A stretch of DNA of 64,000 nucleotides from Arachis hypogaea (lineage: Eukaryota; Streptophyta; Magnoliopsida; Fabales; Fabaceae). The notes under the pieces were generated by a model. It saw nothing but the letters and a program-made list of their open reading frames with translations. It ran no database searches and had not been told where the DNA came from. The DNA lies in the NCBI RefSeq assembly GCF_003086295.3, contig NC_092053.1, positions 84,133,671 through 84,197,670 on the forward strand, read 5' to 3'. Position 1 is the first letter of the stretch. Each line of letters opens with the position of its first letter. Below, piece by piece: positions 36,201 through 47,932 of the stretch. The position numbers were made by a program, and so were the translations under genes.

Positions 36201-38051
36201 AAAATTGGATTGTTGGATTATGTGAGAATTGCGAATTGTGGATTTTCTGGTTGCTTGAGAATCTTGTATTTGATAATTGTTGAGAAAGGATTGTTGAATT
36301 GTTGAGAAAGAGAGAACCCGTAAGGGTGGCTAAGTCCGAGTTTTAGGGGAGGTGCTGCCGAAATTTTATAAAAATCTGAGGTTTCATTTGAAAAGTTATT
36401 TTAGAAGCTTTGAATTTGGAAAATTATATTACTTGAGCTTTATTTAGTATAGAAAAGAATTATTCTATTTTAATTTCGACTTACAAAAGAAAGGTTTATG
36501 CTTCAAAATTAAATTATTTAAGAAAGAAACTATATTTCAAGATTGATTCAATATGAAAAGAGTTATGCTTTGGGCTTGAAATAGAGGATTACTTTTCAGG
36601 AGTTTGGTGAATTTTATAATATTTGAATCTGAATGATAAAGAGAAATGTTTCGAGCTAAGATGTTGTAATAGTGAAATATGTGAAGTTTATATAGTATGA
36701 ATTAACGGAGAAAGAAAGAGGTACCGCATAAGAATGTGAAAGTGATGATGGATAATGAGAATAATAATGAATGATGGTAATGAGAATGATTATGTGATGA
36801 TCTGTTGCGTGAAGGCAATCAGATAGATGGTGGTACGACCACAGAGCGTTTTCCAGTGCTACACAGCTATTGAGAGCTATACCTGCAACTGATAACCTGG
36901 GATCACTTGCAGAGGATATTAATTCATACACGGCTAGAATGCCATACCTGTAAGGCAAGGATTGCTTACAGAGGATATGATTTCATACACGGCTAGAATG
37001 CCGCCACCTGTAAGGCAGAGTCTGCTTACAGAGGATATGACGCATACCTCGGTTAGTGAGAACTGTACCTATGCTGACTGGAAAACCAAACCCGTTTCAG
37101 CTGCTTCGGGTTACGTCGGGAGCGGGCAGAAACCGACAGATGAGCTCATTACCTGCACTAGGGCTAGACATGCATCATCCTTATTTGTGCATCTGCATTT
37201 GACTGTGTTTGCTTGTTTTATTTCTTTATAATTTATGTTGCTTGTCTTGTTTCTTTGTGATTGTGCTGTTTGTCTTAGTGACTTGCTTGTGTGTTTGATT
37301 ACGTATTTTTGTTGATGCTGTGAACTTAGTAAAGTATTGAGGAATGGTATTTGTGAAATGAGGTTTGGGTATATTATTTATGTTGCTGATTTACTTAGTT
37401 ACTGTGATAGTTGAGGAATGCTATTTGTAGCTGATGAATTGCTAATACGGTTGAGACTTTATGTAAGTAATATGATTTAAAGAAAGGAATTTAAACGGTT
37501 TCAAGTAAGTCTTAAGAAATTTTTGAAAAGGTTTGATAAAGAAAACTACATTGGAAACTTGAGTTAATTATTTACATGTAAATCATTACTTTTACGGCAT
37601 TCCCATTCCCTACTGAGAACGTGTGGTTTGTTCTCACCCCAAAATCTTCCACCCTTTCAGTGACACAGGTTCGAAGACTCCGTTTGAAGCTGCGGGCGAT
37701 TGTTAAACCTTATTACGAGTTAAGTTTATGACTTGAGTTTCTTTCATAGAATTCCCTCGCCCTTACTGCTTAAGGTTTTTATTTTATGCAAAGGGATAGG
37801 AGTTGTACCTGAATTTTATTTAAATTCTTTTTGTATAATATTACTATTATTAATAATTATATGATTATTACTACTTGGTGATGTTTGCTATATGATTTTG
37901 ATTAACAAAAACAAAAATTTCTGGTATTTTTAGTAAAATTGAATCGCAATATCGAACTAAAGGCTTAATAGTAAATAGTTAATAAGGAAAACAGGTCAGT
38001 AACGCCTTACTTTTGGTATGATCATGACGTATTGGAAGTTGGGTCGTTACA
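33225..38051 (+). repeat. 3' LTR of F (4827 bp)
   Basis: Near-identical copy of 27782-32608, same length by my count although small indels are present. GC-rich block at about 34015-34715. Confidence 0.9.
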
Positions 38052-38510
38052 TTTACCACTAACGTTGGAGTTCTACTTCTCTTCCACGTTAGATTCCACG
38101 TTAACATAGTTAACGTGGCAACTAACGTGGGCTATGATGGCTCACGAAGGCGTTAATGGCGATCATTTTTCTCATTAACGTTGCAAGTTAGCCTCAATTC
38201 CACGTTAGTGGTCATGTTAGCTAGACTAACGTGGCTACTAACGTGGTTCTTCCTTGCTTCCTTTGTCCTGAAATCAACCAATAAAGTGCATCAAAGCTCT
38301 ACTCCAAGTTATGAGACATGCATCATTCAATTTTGTCATTTAGTTCATGCATAATTCTCATGAAATCATGTAAAATTCACAATGTTTGCTTGAATCAAGA
38401 TGTAAGTGATTATTTACCCAAAACTTGCTTATTTCTTAAGAAAGTGCATGAAACTACCCTAAAACCATAAAGAAAAGGTCAGTGAAACTGGCCAAAATGC
38501 CCTAGCATCA

Positions 38511-38527
38511 CAACACCAAACTTAAAG
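38511..38527 (-). promoter_or_regulatory. Polypurine tract of G
   Basis: Minus-strand CTTTAAGTTTGGTGTTG abuts the LTR start TGATGC; nearly identical to FIDEL's tract. Confidence 0.85.
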
Positions 38528-39592
38528 CTTGCTTATTCCTAAGCAAGTACTGGAACAAGAGAATGATGAATGAAATGACAAGATGAATGAATCATTCTTG
38601 TGGAAGTCATGTCCTTGGTTTTATGGGTTTTCATGCATAGCAACTTAGGTTCATTCCTTTACTGGCTTTCAGACCTTTATCATGCCTTGGAATACTCACT
38701 TGATGGAACCCTTTGAGACTGTTATTTATTGATCCCTTTGTCTTTCCAAGGTTTATTGCATCATTAGGCTAAGTGTTATGTGAGAGGGCGACTCTTTAAG
38801 ATAAGTTTTCAGCCAACACTCCCGAACCAGTTGGTTCAAGGTGCTAGGTGTTGAAACACCCCTAAGGACTTACTCCTTCAAGTCTCTCTCCCCCATACAT
38901 GCACACCACAGGCACATGGTTTGTTATTTTCTTTCCTTGAGGTCTTGGTGTCCAACACCTCTTTGGGTTACTAAATATTCTGTAGCAAGGTTGCTCTTGA
39001 TAGTGGATTTTCAGTTGATAATTCCGGGTTAGTTAACCCAAGTTACCAAGTGATGAAGCACTCCTAAGAACTTATTCATCCAAGCAGATCCTTGGTACAA
39101 GAGCACCACAGACACATCCCTCAATGTTCAAACCCTTGGTGCCTAGCCTTATTCTTTATTACCTTTCTTTCTTTTTCAACTCTTAGTATTCTTTTCCTTT
39201 TCCTTACTGGGATCTTATTATTTAGCTAGTCTCAAGGGGTGTGTTTCAAGCATATGATTCAGGAGAGATAGTTGTCTTCTCACCTTGTTGGTGAACCAAC
39301 CTAGCTAAGTGATTACTACACCACAAATTTAAGGACTTACTCCACAAATTGAACTCCACTCTGGTCTTTCATAACATCTCTTTTTATTTAGCTTAAAAGG
39401 ACAAACATACAGTAAGTAAGATGCAAATGAAGATAGGTAACTTGGACCAGCACACATATAAAAAAGGCAAGAAAAATACTAAAGACAGCATTGAAAATCC
39501 TAAATTACCATGGAAGCATGTTCTTTTTCATACATGATTTTCCTTATTTAATACTTGAAAAAGATGGGATAATGAGGGAACTCCACCACCTT
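38528..39592 (-). other. 3' non-coding region of G
   Basis: No gene. Contains the two CATGTG(C/T)CTGTGGTG boxes on the minus strand near 38915 and 39115, as in B. Confidence 0.55.
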
Positions 39593-41139
39593 TTACTCAT
39601 GGGATTGCTCATGCTCTCTCTCTTGTTTGTCCCCTTTGTGTCCACTTGTGCTTCCTTGCATTCGTGCCAGTTTAGCTTTTTTCCAATCCTCAAGTGCCTT
39701 CCTTACTGATTCATGACTCTTTTCTACCCTCTCTCTTTCTTCTCACGCTAATTCATCCTTTACTTCTTCATAGCTTGTGATTCCCAGATGCAGTATAGGC
39801 AGTTGTCCGACTAAGTATCCAAGTCTGGCCTGAGTGTTCACATGATGTCCAGTCTGGTTCATGTAAACTCCTTCTGAAAATGCCCTGTATTCGTCGAAGA
39901 GTTCTGCCTGTTCTAACTGTTTTCGATGCATTTCATGTATGTGTGCACCTTGATATGCTTGGATGTTGATTAGCTTTTGGATGGCCTCTTGTTATTGATC
40001 CTGCCTTTGTTCCAACCTGTGGAAGGATTTACCCCATCATTTCCCTTGTTCCAGTTGCTGCTCCATCATCTGCTTTTGCCACTCCCCCTGTTGATTCGCC
40101 CATCTAGAAATTGATTCTTCTTGGCGATTCATCATTTGTAGTTGGAGCTCCTTCTATGACTCTTGATTCTCCCAATAATGCCTAGATAAGCCATCAATAG
40201 CTTCTTCTAATTGGTGCATGTTCAAGGTGGCTGCGGCTTGCTCCTCTGGGTTCTGCCTTTCCACAGCTTGGTGGGCTACTCTCTTTCTTATCCTTCGTTG
40301 AGGTAGGGGAGAGGCAACAGCATGCATATGCCAGACAGTAATTGGGATACCAACTTTTATCTATTCGGGGTTTTCGTCTTCGAACACCACCCCAGCCTTG
40401 TCACACAGGCGAAAAATGGTGCTGGGGTAGCCTAACCTTCCTCTAGAATCACTTTTCTCAGCCATCTTCCTAATGCCTTGGGCTATGAGTTCATGCACCT
40501 TGATCTCTCCCCCTTTAAGTATACATTGCACCATTGTTGCTCTCTTAAGATTCACCTCTGAATTGTTTCCGGCAGGGAGGATGGATCTCCTTACAATTTC
40601 GAACCACCCCTTTGCTTCAGGAGTGAGATCACCTCTTTTGATAAATTTGGGCTTTCCATTGGGATCTCTCATCCAGTCCACTCCTTGTACGCAGATATCT
40701 TTCACAATCTGGTCATAATTAGGACTACCATCTATTCGAGATTGATAGCTCTCTTCTTCAAATGGTATGGTTCGTAGCTTCAACACCCTCATGATGCTCA
40801 TGGGACTAAAATCCACCGTTACTCCTCTCACAAAGCTTATATAAGATTCCTCCTTCCTATCATACCTCACTGCATTTGTGTAAAACTCTTTTACGAGCGT
40901 TGCATTTATTCTCGCAGTGACTGGATCGGTGAGGAGCTCCCATCTTCTCTTTTCTACCTTCTCTGTGATTTCGGCGCACTCAGTTTTCTTGACTTGAAAA
41001 CCTAGCTCATATATGATCTCCTTATCAGCCATCCATCCAAATTGAAGTGCATGGTGAAAGGTTCTAAACTTCTTTTCATCAAAAGGACGTGCTCCATAGG
41101 CTCCTTCCCCTTTCTTCTTTTAGAGCTTGATGATGCCAT
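39593..41139 (-). pseudogene. ORF3 (env-like) of G
   Basis: Starts MASSSSKRRKGKEP at 41139 and ends near 39593. A small frame shift close to residue 18 separates the start from the long open part at 41032-40361. That part holds the PF20167-like blocks LVKEFYTNAV, SFVRGVTVDFSP, AKGWFEIVRRSILP, LGYPSTIFRLC and GVVFEDENPE. The Gln-rich coiled-coil half after 40361 is broken by several stops, with an open piece at 39931-39743. It is more diverged from B and H than they are from each other. No membrane segment is seen. Confidence 0.7.
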
Positions 41140-41895
41140 GAGTAAGAGTTGATGTGTGACAGTGTTGAGGGGTTATGGATAAATGGTGGAATTTGGTTGG
41201 GTTTGGATAGGGCGAGATGAAGGGATTTGGGTTAGGAAGGTGTGAAGTATAAAGAATGGGAATTGGAATGTGAAGGGGGTACGGACTAGGAATCACTTAT
41301 ATAGGAGAGTGATGAGTGAATGAAAGGTGTGGATTGATGGGGTGGTTGTATGATGGATGGATGGGGTTTAGCAATGGATGAGCACAAGGATCATCAACTT
41401 TATGATAGGGTTGGTTCAGTTTCCAAGCTTGTTCTTCTTCCCATGTTGCATGGCAACAATTTCCAATGCAATCCCCCTGAAGACACGTGTATAGTCCTTT
41501 CTTTTTGTGGTGACCGAATCCTCCTTCAATTGTCCCATCAATTCTCCTACAAAATAAAAGAAATATGATTAATAAAATTATGGAAAGTGGCCACAAATTT
41601 TAAAAGAAAAGAGAAAGAGTAACTACTTTTTAAAATTTTTGTTTCTAGTTACTAATTGCTATTCATGAGTGCAAACCAACTAACCAACTAAATGTCCATG
41701 TATGCAACATTGGTGACACCAAACTTAGTTTGTGGAACTGTGGTGTAAGAAGATTCGTTCAAGGTGCTAAGAGTGATATGCTATGAATTGCATTCATGTC
41801 CTCTTAGTGTGCCTTGAACACCAAACTTGTTCTTCACTATATGTTGCATTCAAGGATATGTCAAAGTTGATTTGAATTTCATGAACCTTGTAAAA
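41140..41895 (-). other. Spacer between hairpin and ORF3 of G
   Basis: Two polypurine-like motifs on the minus strand, around 41715-41732 and 41816-41831 (AAGTTTGGTGT core). A 100-codon frame at 41596-41297 resembles the ORF3 leader of B at about 7187-7362 but not H in the same frame; not called as a gene. Confidence 0.5.
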
Positions 41896-41945
41896 CATGG
41901 GTTGCCTCCCATGAAGCGCTTCTTTAGCGTCACTAGCTTGACGTT
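41896..41945 (-). ncRNA. Conserved post-pol hairpin of G
   Basis: CATGGG-TTGCCT-CCCATG: a perfect six-base-pair stem and six-base loop. On the sense strand it follows the ten-base palindrome GAAGCGCTTC. Identical stem and loop in H. Confidence 0.65.
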
Positions 41946-41955
41946 CTGCCTTTTG

Positions 41956-42131
41956 TCAGGGTGGTTGGTAGTGCTTCAGATCTTCTCCTCTTGCAGTAAA
42001 CCTATATCCATTGGCTTCATCAAGAATCTCCACATGTTCTAGGGAGAGAACTTTGTTGATGGTGAAAACCTTGGGTAGCTGAGATGGGATGGTGGGAAGA
42101 TGGGGTGGGATATTTGGGAAGTAAGTTGAGA
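41956..42131 (-). pseudogene. Pol-like C-terminal tail of G
   Basis: Reads YFPNIPPHLPTIPSQLPKVF and ends RGEDLKHYQPP before TGA at 41956-41958. It matches the end of the H gag-protease ORF. In G it is joined to gag at about 42131-42136 by a deletion that removed the protease present in H. Confidence 0.7.
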
Positions 42132-42136
42132 TCACT

Positions 42137-43975
42137 TTATGAGGGCATTTGTTGGAGGGCCTTGATGAATGGTATGTTTACATGGAGAGATGCAAACATG
42201 TCAAGAAACCTTGAGTATATTCTCTTCTCTACACCACCATTGAGTATTTGGGGAAAGGGTGCATAGAATCTCAGCAGCTCCTTCTGTGTGATTGTGGTTT
42301 CTTGATGATTCTCTTCCTGCTTTCCTGCTGATGTATCTTCAGGTTGTTCTAATGGTTTGTTCGGCTCTTCCTCAGTCTCCTTATCACTTATAGTGACCAT
42401 CTTGCAATCTTCCTATCTGACCTTCTTTGCTTCACCTCTCGGATTTTTCTCTGTGTCACTTGGGAAGCTATCAGTAGGTTTGTGGATTTTCTCAGAAAGG
42501 TATCCCACTTGAAACTCCAGCCTTTTGATGGTGTCTCCCTGGTTCTTGATATTGGCTCACACCTCCTCATTGAACACCTTGTTATCTTGGATTTCCTTAC
42601 ATATGCCTTCAGGTAGAGCTTCAATCCTTGAGAGTCTATCTTCAGATGATGGAGAGTTGCGATTGGAAGGATGAGAAGGGCCATTTTGACTTTGGTATGG
42701 ATGTTGAGAGGTGTTGTTAGGTGGGTGTTGATATGACCTCTGTGTGGAGTTTTGGTGAGTTGCATTGTTGTTGGGGTTGTGGCGTCTCTGATCTTGGCCT
42801 TGATCCTGTTGGTTTCCCCATCCAAAGTTTGGGTGGTTCCTCCAACCGGGATTATATATTTTGGAGTATGGGTCATGATGCTGCCTAGGTGAATTTCCAA
42901 TGTAGTTGGCTTGTTCCTGATCACCCTCTGCTTCTTCATTCACTCCTTCTTGAAATGCTGCTGAGGTGGTGATTGCTGCCACTTGATTCCACTCCATCTT
43001 TTTGGTAAGGTCAGCCAACTGCTTGGTAATAAGCTTGTTTTGAGCTAGCAGTGTATCCACATTGTTCAGCTCCATCACTCCTCTAGTGTTGCCTCTTTCA
43101 GAAGCATAGAAGTAGTCATTCTCTGCTATAGTCTCAATGACATCTATGGCTTCTTCAATGGTCTTCTTCTTGTTCAGAGATCCTCCGGATGAGTGGTCTA
43201 CTGCCTTTTTTGATTCATACGAAAGGCCTTCATAGAAAATGTGCAACTGCACCCATTCATTGAACATATCTGGCAGGCATCTTCTTGTCAGGTCCTTAAA
43301 CCTCTCCCATGCTTCATATAGAGTCTCACCATCTTGCTGCCTGAAGGTTTGTACCTCAGCTCTCAACCTGTTGATTCATTGAGGAGGATAGAATCTTGCC
43401 AAGAATTTGTTCACCACGTCTTCCCAGGTTGTTAAACTCTCATTTGGAAAGGATTCCAGCCATTTAGATGCTTTGTCCTTGAGTGAGAAGGGAAACAGAA
43501 GTAGTCTATAGGTGTCAGGGTGAACACCATTAGACTTCACAGTATCGCATATCCTCAAGAAGGTGGTTAGATATTGATTGGGGTCTTCTTGGACACTTCC
43601 TCCGAATGAACAATTGTTCTGAACAAGGGTGATGAGCTGTGGCTTTAGTTCAAAGTTGTTGGCATGTATGGTTGGCCTTTGAATGCTACTTCCACAGTTT
43701 CCTGGATTTGGATTGATGTAAGAACCCAGAACTCTTCTCTCTTGTCCAGCCCGATGCGCTGGACCTTTTCTGCCATAGTTGTAAGCCTCGTCTTCATGAT
43801 GGTTCTCCATATTCTCATCCATGTCTGGTTCAAAGTACTCCTCCTCTTCCTCAGTACCAACTACTCTCTTCCCTCTTGCTTCCCTCCTTAATCTAAGGAA
43901 GGTCCTCTCAGGTTCAGAATCAAAGGAAGTTGAAGCCCCGCTTCTTCTCCCTGTCATACAACCAACAAGGCACAA
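42137..43975 (-). pseudogene. Gag of element G
   Basis: The frame starts near 43975; the MTGRRSGAST part is conserved in H. It has an acidic N-terminal region, then the retrotransposon Gag core (RLLLFPFSLKDKASKWLESF, TWEDVVNKFLARFYPP, then QDGETLYEAWERFKDLTRRC). An in-frame TGA at 43376-43378 stands where H has CGA. Residues after 300 are Asn/Gln/His-rich (NPGWRNHPNFGWGNQ) with no CCHC knuckle. A frame change near 42560 leads to MVTISDKETEEE and the LYAPFPQ-like block near 42250. The Gag is fairly complete and would be active but for the stop and shift. Neighbouring protease is lost. Confidence 0.75.
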
Positions 43976-44228
43976 GCAAGGAAATAAATGCAGAAAGTGT
44001 TCCTGTTGGAAATGCTGTTAGTGTGAGTGATGCAATATATCAAACAGTTAGTGGGCCAGTGAACCAAGTATTAAAACAAAATGCAGGTAACACCACTAAT
44101 GGGTGAAAGGTAAAGGGAAAGAAATAACTACAACTGAAAGTAAATTACTCAAATGAAACTAAATCAAACAAAAGGAAAATGCTCAATCTAGTTATTTACC
44201 AATTTAATCATTGTTGATACAAAATCAA
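43976..44228 (-). other. 5' leader of G
   Basis: Short leader from primer site to gag; expected place of the packaging signal. The LTR end and primer site lie to its right. Confidence 0.6.
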
Positions 44229-44246
44229 TCCCCGGCAACGGCGCCA
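44229..44246 (-). promoter_or_regulatory. Primer binding site of G (tRNA-Asp)
   Basis: Minus-strand TGGCGCCGTTGCCGGGGA, an 18-base complement to the 3' end of tRNA-Asp, six bases after the LTR end. Confidence 0.9.
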
Positions 44247-44252
44247 TAAACT

Positions 44253-46571
44253 TGATGCACGGAAACTTGTCTCTTAACAAATCTCCCTCGGCAAGTATAC
44301 CGAATTGTCATCAAGTAAAAACTCACAATAGAGTGAGTTCGAATCCCACAGGGATTGGTTGGTCAAGCAACTTTAATTGGAGTAATGTTATAGTTAAGCT
44401 AAGCAGAAATTGGTTTGAGAGTTGCAGGAAATTAAATGGCGGGAAAGTAAATAGCAGAAAATGTAAATGCTGTAAATAAAGAGCTGAAAATAGATGACGG
44501 AAAATAAATCGCAGAATCTTAAATGGGAATGGGGAAGATGATCATAACAGTAATTGGCAGAAATTAAAGAGAATGGGTAAGATCAGAAATGGGGAGTTCA
44601 TTGGGTTTAGGAGGTGTTGCATCCTCCGGATCAATTCATTTTCATCTCTTCCTCAATCAATGCACTCATTGATCTCCTTGGCAATCTTAAGTGATTGAAT
44701 TCCAATTCCTTGGTAATTCAATCTCTCAAATCCTGATCAGTAGCCAATTCCTTGGTCCAATTGCTCATGAGAAGAGATAAGGTATGGTCACTGATTATAC
44801 CACATGTATTTCTAAATCAAAGTGTTGGTAGGATTATATGTCATTATACCCATCCAAACCCCAACTTGGTCCAACATGAGAAAGCATATCTAGCATGATC
44901 TCTTCATTCCTCTTCCAAGGTTCAGAAGAGATCCAAGTATGAATAGCTTCTTTTCCAAGATAACTACTCAATTGGATGAAGATTGAAAGCTTTCTAGTAA
45001 AATCAAGAGAAAAGAAAGAAGAAGAATAATGAAAACTATTATTGATCCATCAAATTACAACAGAGCTCCCTAACCCAATGAAAGGGGTTTAGTTGTTCAT
45101 AGCTCTGGGAAAGGAAAACAAAGATGGAGAATACATTCTGAAAAGTTAAACTAGAAGTTGCAGAGAAAGTAAAATACAGAAAGTAATTCTAATAATGCCC
45201 AAAAGCTCTCTTCTAGTTCAAAGTTCTCTCTATTTATACTGTTATTCTGATCTTCTAGTTGCTTCTTCAAGTCTTGGATATGGGCCTTTGGATCTTGAGT
45301 TGAAGCAATTATCATCTTCAGTGGGCTTAGCTTTACTTGCAGAGAGAGAGTGTGAAGTAGGCATGGACTTTAGCTTAGGACGTTAGTGGCGTTAACGTTA
45401 AGTGAAAGTGTGGGTTCGAGAATGTTAATGACAATCACCTTTTTCACTAACATTCCTAACCCAATAATGGTCCACCTTAACTTCAACGTTAGTGGCACTA
45501 ACGTGACCACTAACGTTGCCTCTTGGTCCTTCGCACACGTTGTTGGGGTTTACCTTTATCAATAACGTTGAGAGTCCCCCCTTTCTCACATTAGAGTTCA
45601 CGTAAGTATAACTAACGTGGCTCTTAACGTCAGCACACTTTAGCCTCGAGAGCATTAGTGACACTTACCTTTGTCACTAACTCTCCAAAACGCCCCTTTC
45701 CTACGTTAGAGTTCACATTAATTGCGTTAACGTGGCCTCTAACGTGGTATTGGTAGCCATCCCCAACGTTAGTGACAAAGGCGAGTGTCACTAACGTTGG
45801 CTCATCATTCTCTCCTCCACGTTAGCTTCCTCGTTAACTAAGTTAACGTGGCAACTAACGTGGCTCAAAGTGGCTTTGTCCAACGTTAGTGACAAAGGTG
45901 AGTGTCACTAACGTTGGTGATTCCTTGCTCCCTCCATGTTAGAGTCCACGTTAACTAGGTTAACGTGGCTCTTAACGTGGCCAATATGAGCTTAGTCCAA
46001 CGTTAGTGACAAAGGTGAGTGTCACTAACGTTGGCATGATCTTCCTCATCCGCGTTAGAGTTCACGTTAACTGAGTTAATGTGACTCTTAACGTGGCCAG
46101 CTGCCACTTTGGAACGTTAGTGGCACTTACTTTTACCACTAACGTTGAAGTTCTACTTCTCTTCCACGTTAGTTTCCACGTTAACATAGTTAACGTGGCA
46201 ACTAACGTGGGCTATGATGGCTCACGAAGGCGTTAATGGCGATTACTTTTCTCATTAATGTTGCAAGTTAGCCTCCATTCCACGTTAGTGGTCACGTTAG
46301 CTAGACTAACGTGGCTACTAATGTGGTTCTTCCTTGCTTCCTTTGTCCTGAAATCAAGCAATAAAGTGCATCAAAGCTCTACTCCAAGTTATGAGACATG
46401 CATCATTCAATTTTGTCATTTAATTCATGCATATTTCTCATGAAATCATGTAAAATTCACAATGTTTGCTTGAATCAAGATGTAAGTGATTATTTCCTAA
46501 GAAAGTGCATGAAACTACCCTAAAACCATAAAGAAAAGGTCAGTGAAACTGGCCAAAATGCCCTGGCATCA
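44253..46571 (-). repeat. 5' LTR of G (2319 bp)
   Basis: Starts TGATGCCAGGGC at 46571 and ends GTGCATCA at 44253 on the minus strand. The hairpin array lies at about 45380-46340, with two more units than the 3' copy. The U5 stem CTCAC/GTGAG is near 44322-44337. Confidence 0.9.
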
Positions 46572-46576
46572 TTGGC

Positions 46577-47204
46577 ATGCAGGCAAAGGCATGAGTAGCA
46601 TAGATCAAGCATTCAATGTCCATGTTAAATTACCATAGAATTCAAACTAACAACCTGTTTGTAAGAACAATTATATTAAATTAATGAAATATAAAAAAGG
46701 GTTTTGTGAAAAGCAGGCATTTAGAGTAGTAGAATAAAAGAAATCCAAAAATAGTGCACAATGCCATACGGGCATTTTCACAAACACATAGCATGCGTGG
46801 TAGGTAAGCTATTGAAAATAATAAATGGAACATGCAAGCAACCCTTTAAAAATTAACATATAATTTCCAAACAAGTTCTTAATAAGCCACAAGCAAACAA
46901 AAGGAATAATAATGATCCTACTAAATATCTAACACCAATTAAAAGAAAAAGAAAGAAAAAGAAAACATGGATAATGCAAGTAAAAAGAAAAAGAAAAGGA
47001 GAAGAAAACATAAATTAAGAAGGAGAATAGAAAAGTAAAGAGGGAAGAAGAAAAGAAAAACCTTGTTAATGGTGGTGAGAGAGAGAAAGTAGAAAGTGAG
47101 AAAGAAGAAAGAAGAAGAAAGGGAAAGAAAGAAATAAGGAGGGAAAAGAAAAAGTAGGATTTGGGGAAGAGAAAGATAAGATATTTAGCAAATTAGGATA
47201 AGCT
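46577..47204 (-). other. D2 leader right of the G insertion
   Basis: Resumes D2 after the right TTGGC copy at 46572-46576. Includes the pyrimidine-rich (sense strand) tract at 46930-47160. No gene. Confidence 0.6.
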
Positions 47205-47765
47205 GTGCGGCGCAAGCGACGCGGATGCGTTGGGTACGCGTTCGCGTGGATGGCGCTAAAAGGAATCGATGCGGTCGTGCTGGCCACGCGGACGCGTGAC
47301 GCATTTTGTGCTACTGGCGCGAGGGCAGCCTCGCGCTCGCATAACTCTCTGTTCAAAACATAGTATTGCCAAAATCCAGGGTGACGTGGTCGCGTGGTCG
47401 ACGCGATCGCTTGAGTGGCCATTATTGGGATATGACGCGGACGCGTGAGCCATGCATTCGCGTGGTAAGGTTTGTACGTTCAGCACCAGTCCAGCACCAC
47501 TCTAGCACAACTTTCGGTCGTGCACCCTATCTTACGTTGATTTTCAGGTCATGCGTCCGCGTGAGTGACGCGGACGCGTGGGAGGCATGTTTCCCATGTG
47601 ACACGGACGCGTCTGTGACACGGTCACGTGGGGTGATTTGTGCCAAAGGCACGCCTCCAGCTACGTTCTCGCATGACTCTCTGTGCGATTGTTTTTTCTT
47701 CTTGAGGCACATAAGACGTGGACGCGTCGGCGACGCTATCGCGTCGCGTGCTCTCCCTCTTTTTT
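47205..47765 (-). repeat. CpG palindrome array of D2
   Basis: CGCG-rich units such as GACGCGGACGCGTGAG, homologous to D1 17940-18440. Confidence 0.75.
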
Positions 47766-47868
47766 TTTTTAAATAAAAATATGCAAATGCAGATGCGAAC
47801 TAAATGTGCTAATAAAGAGAAGAGTTATTGAAAAAGAAAACTAAGAATAAAGAAAGGAATGATCATAC

Positions 47869-47920
47869 CATGGTGGGTTGTGTCCCACCTAGCACTTTGC
47901 TTTAACGTCCGTAAGTTGGA
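47869..47920 (-). ncRNA. Conserved post-pol hairpin of D2
   Basis: GGTGGG-TTGTGT-CCCACC, stem intact, one loop change from D1. Confidence 0.6.
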
Positions 47921-47932
47921 CGCTCCACTAGC

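Larger units (their letters stand above)
27782..38051 (+). mobile_element. Element F: giant-LTR, coreless Tekay/Del-like retrotransposon
   Basis: It is bounded by TTTAC target copies at 27777-27781 and 38052-38056. It has two LTRs of 4827 bp each and an internal region of only 616 bp, with a tRNA-iMet primer site and a polypurine tract but no coding sequence. About 94% of the element is LTR. A stretch of about 290 bases compared by eye (from 29581 and its copy) differs at 4 positions, so the insertion is recent. Replication proteins must come from elsewhere. Confidence 0.9.
26090..38510 (-). repeat. 3' LTR of G, interrupted by F
   Basis: Two pieces, 26090-27781 and 38057-38510 (about 2146 bp together). 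It ends GTGCATCA and begins TGATGC like the 5' LTR. Compared with the 5' LTR it lacks about 172 bp of the hairpin array (the material at about 45833-46040), joining at similar CTAACGTTGGC units. Confidence 0.9.
26090..46571 (-). mobile_element. Element G: complete non-autonomous gag-ORF3 retrotransposon
   Basis: It is bounded by TTGGC at 26085-26089 and 46572-46576, and D1 17380-17410 shows the same site empty with a single TTGGC. In sense order: 5' LTR (46571-44253), tRNA-Asp primer site, gag, a short pol-like tail, hairpin, ORF3, 3' region, polypurine tract and 3' LTR (38510-26090, split by F). RT, RNase H, integrase and here also protease are absent. Without F it is about 10.2 kb. Confidence 0.9.
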
